Source: Thermoplasmata archaeon
GTDB taxonomy: Archaea > Thermoplasmatota > Thermoplasmata > Thermoplasmatales > Thermoplasmataceae
Direction of reading: 5' to 3'
Length of the DNA stretch: 5,121 nucleotides
Assembly (NCBI GenBank): GCA_021799755.1
Contig: JAJYZU010000086.1
Location: 1 to 5,121, forward strand
Shown: in pieces, positions 1 through 5,121 of the stretch
Numbering within the stretch: position 1 is the first letter of the stretch
Layout: each line of letters begins with the position of its first letter
The notes under the pieces: model-generated
Seen by the model: only the letters and a program-made list of their open reading frames with translations
Databases searched by the model: none
What the model was told of the DNA's origin: nothing
Made by a program: the position numbers and the translations under genes

Positions 1-1187
1 AGGAAGCAGAAATGTACCTCGAGGGGAAGATTAACAAGACTCCCCTACAGAGATCAGCAACATTCAGTACAGTTTACGGCTCCGATCTGTACTTTAAACT
101 GGAGAACTGGCAGAAAACTGGTTCGTTTAAGAGTAGGGGTGCCTTGTACCGAATATCGAAGCTGAGCGAAGATGAGAAAAAACGCGGAGTTATAACAGCA
201 AGTTCCGGTAATCATGCGCAGGGGGTGGCCTTCGCCGCAAAATATTCTGGCATAAAGGCAAAGATTGTGATGCCGGAGACGACGATCCCTGCCAAGATAA
301 ATGCAGTCTTGAACTATGGGGCTGAGGTAGTTCTCAAGGGACAGGATTATTCGGACGCACGAGCTGTTGCCTCGGAAATACAGAAAATTGAGGGACGTAC
401 TTTCATCGAGGCGTTCAACGATCCTTACGTGATTGCAGGCCAGGGTACTATAGGTTTGGAGATTTACAGGGACCTCAAAGACGTTGATACGGTGATAGTT
501 CCAGTTGGTGGCGGAGGTCTTATCTCGGGTATATCCATAGCACTCAAATCACTCAATAAGGACATCAGAGTTATAGGTGTAGAGTCCGAACTTTCTGACT
601 CAATGAAAGAATCACTGGAGGCAGGAAAGATTGTGGCGCACACATCTGGAAACAGCATTGCTGACGGTATCTCTGTAAAGTATCCGGGGGAGCTCACTCT
701 TGAGGCAGCGAAACAGAACGTTGATGATATAGTTACTGTAAGCGACGAAACCATTGCAATGGCGATATACAAGCTGCTGGAGAGGAGCAAGATACTTGTG
801 GAACCCTCTGGTGCGGCTGCATTTGCTGCGATTATGGAAAACAAGGTGGATATTAAAGGCAGAAAAACTGTCGTTTTGCTGTCCGGTGGCAACATAAACT
901 TCCTACTCTTATCCAAGATAATATACAAATGCATGGAGATTGAATCAAAGCTTGTAAGGATAGAATTCAAGATTCCTGATCGTCCGGGGACGCTTCTGAA
1001 AATCTCCTCTGCCATCTCTTCCGTTCTCGGGAATATATACCATGCCGAAGTCGATAATCTGGCAAGGAACACGCCGATAGGTTTCCAGACTGTTACGTTT
1101 TCTGTCAACCTCAGGGACGAGAACCATCTTAAAATCCTTATCGAAAAGCTCAAAACTTTAGGTTTCGAGTTCGAGATCGTTACCTGA
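1..1187 (+). CDS. ilvA: Threonine ammonia-lyase (threonine dehydratase), medium form with ACT domain; 5'-partial
   Basis: PLP enzyme of fold type II that deaminates L-threonine (often also L-serine) to 2-oxobutanoate and ammonia, the entry to isoleucine synthesis or threonine breakdown; cytosolic. Counting from the first ATG (base 12), the PLP lysine is K40 in GSFKSRGA, SSGNHAQ is at 64-70, the phosphate-binding GGGG at 166-169, EPSGA at 264-268 and SGGN at 291-294. Residues about 314-391 are an ACT domain (IPDRPGTLLKIS), typical of the medium-length form and probably an allosteric amino-acid sensor. The ATG at 12 is probably not the true start: the frame is open to the left edge, the residues before it (E-A-E) continue the family pattern 'EA...LEG...TPL', and K40 lies some 12-18 residues earlier than the PLP lysine in relatives such as E. 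coli TdcB and IlvA. The weaker alternative is a start at 12 using AGGA at bases 1-4. The frame ends in TGA followed by TAA. Its 3' end overlaps the convergent acylphosphatase gene by 8 bp. Biosynthetic and catabolic roles cannot be separated here, so the symbol is tentative. Confidence 0.93.
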   Translation, partial: EAEMYLEGKINKTPLQRSATFSTVYGSDLYFKLENWQKTGSFKSRGALYRISKLSEDEKKRGVITASSGNHAQGVAFAAKYSGIKAKIVMPETTIPAKINAVLNYGAEVVLKGQDYSDARAVASEIQKIEGRTFIEAFNDPYVIAGQGTIGLEIYRDLKDVDTVIVPVGGGGLISGISIALKSLNKDIRVIGVESELSDSMKESLEAGKIVAHTSGNSIADGISVKYPGELTLEAAKQNVDDIVTVSDETIAMAIYKLLERSKILVEPSGAAAFAAIMENKVDIKGRKTVVLLSGGNINFLLLSKIIYKCMEIESKLVRIEFKIPDRPGTLLKISSAISSVLGNIYHAEVDNLARNTPIGFQTVTFSVNLRDENHLKILIEKLKTLGFEFEIVT

Positions 1188-1452
1188 TAACGCTGAAACT
1201 GCTGTGGTTTTCCGTGGGTGTGTCTTCAATATCGACGCCATCCACTATGGCAGGAAAGAGCTCTGTTTTGGATCTTTCTATCATTTCCATGATGCGCTCT
1301 TCATTCCCTTCGAAATGTGCTTCGACTGTTCCGTCAGGAAGATTTCTGATCCATCCATTCAGTCCAAGCGAAACTGCGAGTTCAGAAGCATTTGCCCTGA
1401 AATTGACACCCTGCACTCTTCCGTGAAATATCACTCTCTTTGCGATTAGCAT
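1180..1452 (-). CDS. acyP: Acylphosphatase
   Basis: Small cytosolic enzyme (90 residues from the chosen ATG; the family usually has 90-100) that hydrolyses acyl phosphates such as carbamoyl phosphate or 1,3-bisphosphoglycerate; its physiological substrate is generally uncertain. The signature GRVQGVNFR at residues 11-19 supplies the phosphate-binding loop and catalytic Arg19. GLNGWIRN ends in catalytic Asn37. The Arg-Asn spacing of 18 equals that of human acylphosphatase (R23/N41). NLPDGTVEAHFEG (37-49) is also a family hallmark. Start choice: ATG at 1452 lies five bases after the GTPase stop, with AGGA about 10 bases ahead, and gives the usual N-terminus. A TTG at 1461 would add three residues and overlap the GTPase stop as TTGA, but AGGA would then be too close. 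It is the second gene of the GTPase unit and probably shares its transcript. Its last 8 bp overlap the convergent ammonia-lyase gene. Confidence 0.93.
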   Translation of the reverse strand: MLIAKRVIFHGRVQGVNFRANASELAVSLGLNGWIRNLPDGTVEAHFEGNEERIMEMIERSKTELFPAIVDGVDIEDTPTENHSSFSVIR

Positions 1453-1457
1453 CTTAA

Positions 1458-2537
1458 TCAATTCCTGCTTATTATCGTTATAACGTCTTCATCAAGCAGA
1501 TCGTAATCGAGACCAACCCTCAGCTCACCCTGTTTCCTATTTGGACCGGATATTATTGCGTACCTGTACGTTGATATCATATTTCTGCTGATCTTCCTCG
1601 CCACATCCCTTACTTTTGATCCCTTCCTCAGCACCATAGGTCTTTCCATGTCAACCTCACCCGATTTCTTTCTCATATAGACTCTTATCAGATCCAGCGA
1701 ATCGAAAATTAAGTCTTTTAACTCCGGAATATTCCTTCCCGTTTTAGCGGAAACCTGGATATACCTCCCAGGAAGCTGTTCCATGTTATCGCTTGTGTGC
1801 GGCAAATCTACCTTATTAACAATGAATATTGCAGGAACATAAACGACATTTCCCTTAAGATAGTCGATTAGGTCTTCCACTCTTACCGATTCACGTATGT
1901 ATACGTCCGCACTCACTATTTTGAACTCCTTCAATATGAGCCTTACCTGCTCCTCGTCGATATCGATCCATTTAGGCTTGTGCAATCGCATTCCGCCTAT
2001 GTTTGTCTTTTTAACTTCAATACTCTTTTTCTTCTCATTCAGTACAATCCCGCTGTTGTGAAGCTCCCTGATAATCTTTTCAATGCCCTTTGTGTCAACA
2101 TCCGTAACAATGATTACAAGATCGGCTCCACGAACTATGCTCAAGACTTCTCTGCCCCTGCCCGCGCCCCTACTTGCGTTTTCCACTATGCCTGGCAGAT
2201 CGAGTATCTGTATCTGTGCTCCTTTGTAATTAAGAATACCTGGAACAACCTTAAGCGTTGTGAATGCGAAGTTTCCGACCTCACTTTCCTGCGAAGTCAT
2301 CGCGTTCAGGAGACTGCTCTTGCCGACGTTCGGGAAGCCGACGAGAGCGACTGTAGCATCGCCACTTTTTGGAATGGCAAATCCGGACGTGGATCCACCT
2401 TTCTGGCTTTCCATCTCAAGCGTGAGCTTCGAAAGTTTCGCTTTCAGAAGACCTATGTGCTTCTCAGTAGCTTTGTTATATTCGGTCTTCTGTAGTTCCT
2501 CTTCTATACTCTTTATTCGATCTTGGATTGTAGGCAT
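1458..2537 (-). CDS. drg: DRG-family (Obg-related) GTPase with TGS domain
   Basis: A 359-residue translation-associated GTPase of the DRG subgroup in the Obg/HflX superfamily; human DRG1 is about 367 residues. Family members bind ribosomes or translation factors in the cytosol. Visible order: an N-terminal helical region (about 1-45, rich in Lys/Glu), then the G domain with G1 GFPNVGKS 67-74, G2 FTT 92-94, G3 DLPG 113-116, G4 NKVD 241-244 and G5 SAK 263-265. Between G3 and G4 lies an insert (about 160-232) where DRG proteins carry their S5D2L domain. The C-terminal TGS domain is about 284-357 (IRVYMRK...PMVLRKGSKVRDVARKI...RVGLDYDLLDEDVITI). Canonical DRG positions differ slightly, for example N-V-G-K-S-S in G1 and Tyr where VGLDH is usual, so it is a divergent member. 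The ATG at 2537 has no Shine-Dalgarno but a TATA-like box about 25-30 bases upstream, fitting a leaderless mRNA. The acylphosphatase gene follows five bases after its TGA. The precise cellular role is inferred from the family only. Confidence 0.93.
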   Translation of the reverse strand: MPTIQDRIKSIEEELQKTEYNKATEKHIGLLKAKLSKLTLEMESQKGGSTSGFAIPKSGDATVALVGFPNVGKSSLLNAMTSQESEVGNFAFTTLKVVPGILNYKGAQIQILDLPGIVENASRGAGRGREVLSIVRGADLVIIVTDVDTKGIEKIIRELHNSGIVLNEKKKSIEVKKTNIGGMRLHKPKWIDIDEEQVRLILKEFKIVSADVYIRESVRVEDLIDYLKGNVVYVPAIFIVNKVDLPHTSDNMEQLPGRYIQVSAKTGRNIPELKDLIFDSLDLIRVYMRKKSGEVDMERPMVLRKGSKVRDVARKISRNMISTYRYAIISGPNRKQGELRVGLDYDLLDEDVITIISRN

Positions 2538-2561
2538 TTCTTGTGGAGGTTATTGGACACC

Positions 2562-2569
2562 TAAATAAA
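2562..2569 (-). promoter_or_regulatory. Putative TATA box for the GTPase-acylphosphatase unit
   Basis: Read on the minus strand this is TTTTATTTAG in an A/T-rich patch, centred about 28 bases before the GTPase ATG at 2537. That spacing puts the transcription start at or next to the ATG. The bases between (CCAATAACCTCCACAAGAA) contain no Shine-Dalgarno match, so translation from a leaderless mRNA is the simplest reading. The match to the archaeal TATA consensus is fair, not strong. Confidence 0.5.
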
Positions 2570-2619
2570 ACTTAAACTATCCCAGCTAATTTTTTTGAAC
2601 CCGTTATGTGCAACCGAAT

Positions 2620-2627
2620 CTATATAA
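2620..2627. promoter_or_regulatory. Orphan TATA-like box
   Basis: CTATATAA is a good archaeal TATA core but no obvious gene starts about 25 bases away on either strand. On the plus strand initiation would fall near 2648-2652, where only a tiny frame exists (ATG at 2640, nine codons, or ATG at 2677). On the minus strand it would fall near 2597 and give the GTPase a leader of about 60 bases. It may serve an alternative start for either gene or a short RNA, or be chance in A/T-rich DNA. Confidence 0.3.
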
Positions 2628-2689
2628 CAAGTTTTCACCATGCATGAAATAGTATTTCTTACTTTATAGTGGCAGCATGGTAAAGAAAT

Positions 2690-2699
2690 ATTACGTAAT
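2690..2699. repeat. Perfect 10-bp palindrome followed by a T-run
   Basis: ATTACGTAAT reads the same on both strands. Allowing one T-T mismatch and one G-T pair, the symmetry extends to about 2683-2706, and the right arm is a run of eight T (2699-2706). It lies between the orphan TATA box and the protease promoter. Two readings are possible: a dimeric-regulator operator about 70 bases upstream of the protease TATA box, or the T-rich 3' end of a short plus-strand transcript. Neither is shown by the sequence. Confidence 0.3.
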
Positions 2700-2766
2700 T
2701 TTTTTTCACAATTGCACGTCCTGCAGAGGTTATTGTTTCAGATCGACGGGGTCTCCTTCGAAACAA

Positions 2767-2774
2767 TTATATAT
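2767..2774 (+). promoter_or_regulatory. Putative TATA box for the S53 protease gene
   Basis: TTATATAT, preceded by the A-rich GAAACAA that could serve as the TFB-recognition element, is centred about 27 bases before the ATG at 2798. Transcription would therefore start at or within a base or two of the ATG. The bases before the ATG (CCTACCTCATAACTTTTCTCA) have no Shine-Dalgarno motif, which supports a leaderless mRNA and this start codon. Confidence 0.65.
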
Positions 2775-2797
2775 TTCCTACCTCATAACTTTTCTCA

Positions 2798-5121
2798 ATG
2801 AGAAAAGCATTGCTTTTAAGCCTGGTTATTGTTGTGAGTGTAGTTTTTATTGCCACGTCGTTTGTAGTCCTTTCACACAGCACAGACACATCACAACATA
2901 GAAATAGTGTACTGACTGTTATCCCGGATTCTGTTGTCGGGGTTGTATCCAATGTCCAGCCATCCGGTGCTGTGAATCCAGCGAAACAGCTCAGCGTCAT
3001 CGTTTCATTAGCCTACAGGAATCAGGGGGAGCTCAATACTCTTCTTAGCGGTCTTCAGAATCCCTCTTCTCCAATATATCATCACTATCTTACCCAGCAG
3101 CAGTTTATAGATATGTTTTCCCCATCGGTGGGTGAGTATGACAGTTACATGGCGTACTTTGCCTCTCACGGATTTCTTGTAAAGGTTTATGGCGATCGTG
3201 TATCACTCGTACTCACAGGAACGGTCAACCAGTTTGAAAGCGTGTTCCATACCACCATAAGCTCTTTTGACAACGGAGGATTTTATGCTCCTTCATCAGG
3301 TCTTTCCATTTCTGTGAATTTCGGCCAGATCTCTGGGATTATCGGTTTGAGTGATCAATTCAAGGCAAAGATCTCGCCAATGTTTGAAGGTTCCGGAACA
3401 TCCCAGACGCTTTATGGTGCAGATTTTCAATCCGCGTATCAGTTAAATCAACTTTATGCAAAGTATGGATATCCCACAAATGAGACGATTGCGACGATCC
3501 TCTGGTCAGGAACTAACTCTGCAGGACAGGATGTTGCACCTTTCGTGCCATCAGATATATCCTATTATTATGAACATAACATACCTTCGAACGAGCCACA
3601 GCCTGTTGCATACGGCTATCCGATCCTCGGTGCACCTGCACCAGGCCCTTCTGCAGCAAATGATACAACCCAGGCGGATTTCGAAAGCACGCTTGATTTA
3701 GAGATGGCGGGATCTGCTGCCCCGGGTGCGCACATTGTTGAGGTATACGGCCCTGCTGCAACTGAATCAGATCTTGATCAGGCATTTGCCGCTGTTCTGA
3801 ATCCAAATTATAACACATCGGTGGATAATGCACTCTCTCATGTGGTTGCGATATCAAACTCATGGGGAGGTACAGATACAAATGATTCAACATGGATGCA
3901 ATATGAAGAAGAAGCGGCAGCAAGAGGCATAACAGTTCTTGCCTCTTCTGGTGACGATGGAGATACCAGCAGCCCAGCTCCGAGTTTCCCTGCGACGATG
4001 GCATACAACGACTTCGGAACACTTGCTGTCGGTGGTCTCTCCACAGAACTGACGGGAACTGCAAGCACTAATGGGTCGGGTACAACAGGAATCCAGACCG
4101 AATCCGTATGGTATAACACTCCGAATTCTGGGGACGGTTCACAGGGTGGCGTAAGCTCAGTATTTTCTGAACCATCTTGGCAGGTGAACTCATCGGATGC
4201 CAATTCTGTTATCACTGGTGCCTCGAGTACGACAGGCGTTTCATCTGGCAGGGGAACTCCAGATGTTGCTGCGGATGGGGCGAATATGGAGATATACATA
4301 ACCTATAGCGGCTCCAGCGGATACCAAGAACTTTGGGGAACGAGCATAGCCTCACCACTCACTGCAGGCCTAATAGCGGTGATGGATCATTCTCTGGGAA
4401 CTCCGGAGGGCTTCATAGATCCGCTGATATACAAATTCGGACAGGAACAGTATTCTGGTACATTCGGAAGACCAGCGGCTTTATACTTTGTGAGCAACGG
4501 ATCGAACGGTGCATTTAGCGCTGAGAACGGCTACAGTCTCGCGGTTGGCTGGGGGAGCATAAACGCATTCAACTTTGTCAATGCACAGATGAATATCTCT
4601 GTCACACCTACCAGTTATCCTGTAGATTTTTCTGAATCCGGCCTTCCATCAGGGACATCATGGTCAGTAACGTTTAACGGTAATATGCAGAATTCGTCCA
4701 GTTCTACGGTATCTTTCTCAGTTCCAAATGGAACATATTCGTACTCAGTTGGTTTTGTATCTGGATATACAGCATCTCCGTCGTCCGGATCCGTTACTGT
4801 CGATGGAGCTTCTCAGACTATAGGGATAACATTCACTGCTAGTTCTTCTTCGCCTCCATCAACGTCAGGCGTTTTTTCGCAGGTAAACGCAACATCTTCA
4901 AACATTTACACCTACAATCTTCCCGAGGCTGAAGAGTTCACAGTAGGCTCTAGCAGCAGGACAATAAATTTTGTCACTCTCTACTTATCTGGAAGCAGCG
5001 GATCGGTAGAATTTGCAATCGGAACATCGCTGTGGGGTTCTAATATTGTCCCCGAAACCATTGTCAACGTGAATTCCAATCAACTCTGGTACAATACCTC
5101 AATTACACCCGTAAACCTCAG
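2798..5121 (+). CDS. Secreted S53 (sedolisin/kumamolisin-like) acid serine protease; 3'-partial
   Basis: Extracellular endopeptidase of family S53, serine-carboxyl proteases that act at low pH and are made as inactive precursors; here probably for peptide scavenging. The frame is open for 774 codons with no stop before the window ends. Order: signal peptide or N-terminal anchor (MRKALLLSLVIVVSVVFIA, about 1-25); activation prodomain about 60-190 with PSSPIYHHYLTQQQF at 89-103; catalytic domain about 200-595. Catalytic residues: E296 and D300 in FESTLD, oxyanion D386 in SSGDDGD, nucleophile S516 in WGTSIASP. The calcium-site aspartates seem replaced (F564, S580). Residues about 599-682 form a beta-rich module with FSESGLPSGTSW, followed by a Ser/Pro linker (681-691) and a second beta-rich module to the edge. 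There is no cysteine. From 196 on I count only six Lys/Arg, and there are about twelve N-glycosylation sequons. The start is set by the signal peptide and a TATA box about 27 bases upstream. Whether a C-terminal membrane anchor follows cannot be seen. Confidence 0.94.
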   Translation, partial: MRKALLLSLVIVVSVVFIATSFVVLSHSTDTSQHRNSVLTVIPDSVVGVVSNVQPSGAVNPAKQLSVIVSLAYRNQGELNTLLSGLQNPSSPIYHHYLTQQQFIDMFSPSVGEYDSYMAYFASHGFLVKVYGDRVSLVLTGTVNQFESVFHTTISSFDNGGFYAPSSGLSISVNFGQISGIIGLSDQFKAKISPMFEGSGTSQTLYGADFQSAYQLNQLYAKYGYPTNETIATILWSGTNSAGQDVAPFVPSDISYYYEHNIPSNEPQPVAYGYPILGAPAPGPSAANDTTQADFESTLDLEMAGSAAPGAHIVEVYGPAATESDLDQAFAAVLNPNYNTSVDNALSHVVAISNSWGGTDTNDSTWMQYEEEAAARGITVLASSGDDGDTSSPAPSFPATMAYNDFGTLAVGGLSTELTGTASTNGSGTTGIQTESVWYNTPNSGDGSQGGVSSVFSEPSWQVNSSDANSVITGASSTTGVSSGRGTPDVAADGANMEIYITYSGSSGYQELWGTSIASPLTAGLIAVMDHSLGTPEGFIDPLIYKFGQEQYSGTFGRPAALYFVSNGSNGAFSAENGYSLAVGWGSINAFNFVNAQMNISVTPTSYPVDFSESGLPSGTSWSVTFNGNMQNSSSSTVSFSVPNGTYSYSVGFVSGYTASPSSGSVTVDGASQTIGITFTASSSSPPSTSGVFSQVNATSSNIYTYNLPEAEEFTVGSSSRTINFVTLYLSGSSGSVEFAIGTSLWGSNIVPETIVNVNSNQLWYNTSITPVNL
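4592..4843 (+). other. 'ESGLPSGT' surface-protein module within the protease gene
   Basis: Codons about 599-682 of the protease encode a compact beta-strand-rich unit. It contains VDFSESGLPSGTSWSVTFNG (609-628), a VPNGTYSYSV strand (642-651) and a closing SGYTASPSSGSVTVDG stretch (655-670). From memory, the same pattern recurs, often in tandem, in large secreted or surface proteins of Thermoplasmatales and other acidophilic archaea; here only one copy is present before the window ends. Its function is not established; attachment to the S-layer or cell surface, or a spacer role, is a guess. Confidence 0.6.

Larger units (their letters stand above)
2538..2797. other. Divergent intergenic region (260 bp)
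   Basis: This space separates two divergently read genes. It contains TATA-like boxes near each end, a third TATA-like box in the middle (2620-2627), T-runs at 2590-2596 and 2699-2706, a 10-bp palindrome at 2690-2699 and a 10-bp direct repeat (2546-2555 and 2726-2735). I see no convincing protein gene and no tRNA or known riboswitch. Because both promoters share this region, a regulator bound here could act on either gene; that is inference. Confidence 0.6.

Noticed and set aside
464..1153. Long minus-strand open frame (229 codons) opposite the ammonia-lyase gene
   Set aside because: The plus-strand frame has complete family motifs throughout. The antisense translation is Ser/Ile-rich with no recognisable domain, as expected from a mirrored coding sequence.
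1980..2568. Plus-strand frames opposite the GTPase
   Set aside because: The minus strand holds the full G1-G5 set and TGS domain; the plus-strand products have no motif and no start signal.
2590..2596. Run of seven T as a terminator
   Set aside because: No plus-strand gene ends upstream of it, since the adjacent gene is read on the minus strand; most likely A/T-rich promoter DNA.
2640..2669. Nine-codon frame beginning at ATG 2640
   Set aside because: Too short to support, only about 16 bases from the orphan TATA box, and without any ribosome-binding signal.
2677..2901. Small plus-strand frame of 74 codons with eight cysteines (C-T-S-C near the start, C-C-E-C later)
   Set aside because: It spans the protease promoter and overlaps the first 104 bases of the protease gene in another frame, has no Shine-Dalgarno, and lies about 50 bases from the orphan TATA box rather than 25. 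The cysteine spacing does not match a zinc-binding family I know.
2767..3000. Minus-strand frame of 77 codons over the protease start
   Set aside because: It is opposite the signal peptide and start of the prodomain, runs across the TATA box, and shows no domain.
3513..4299. Overlapping minus-strand frames opposite the S53 catalytic domain
   Set aside because: Shadow frames: the plus strand carries all four sedolisin catalytic residues in order, and the antisense products are low-complexity (Gln/Leu/Ser- or Pro/Val-rich).

Overview
The window looks like chromosomal DNA from an archaeon, most likely an acidophilic member of the Thermoplasmatales or a close relative. This is inferred from four signs. 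Two start codons sit about 25-28 bases behind A/T-rich TATA-like boxes and have no Shine-Dalgarno sequence, as in leaderless archaeal transcripts. There is a DRG-type GTPase of archaeal/eukaryotic type with a TGS domain. There is a secreted S53 (sedolisin) acid protease carrying a C-terminal surface domain with an 'ESGLPSGT' motif common in such archaea. Isoleucine ATA and arginine AGA/AGG codons are used often. Species cannot be named from the sequence.

Layout. Bases 1-1187 (+) hold a PLP-dependent threonine ammonia-lyase with a C-terminal ACT domain; its first residues very probably lie left of the window. Facing it on the minus strand is a two-gene unit read from right to left: a DRG-family GTPase (2537-1458) followed by an acylphosphatase (1452-1180). 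They are separated by only five bases, so co-transcription is likely. The 3' ends of the ammonia-lyase and acylphosphatase genes overlap by 8 bp (1180-1187).

Bases 2538-2797 are a divergent intergenic region. It holds one TATA-like box for the GTPase unit, one for the protease, a third TATA-like box with no clear gene, a 10-bp palindrome followed by eight T, and a short direct repeat.

From 2798 to the right edge runs one open frame on the plus strand: 774 codons with no stop inside the window. It encodes a signal peptide, an S53 activation prodomain, a complete sedolisin catalytic domain (E296, D300, D386, S516) and two C-terminal beta-rich modules. The right end of the gene is outside the window.

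The genes do not form one pathway. The ammonia-lyase serves amino-acid metabolism, the GTPase is a ribosome-associated translation factor, the acylphosphatase is a small cytosolic hydrolase, and the protease works outside the cell. The most interesting item is the protease. Its calcium-site aspartates appear replaced, its mature part has almost no Lys/Arg, and it has no cysteine, all consistent with work in strong acid. No insertion sequence, CRISPR array, tRNA or rRNA was found.
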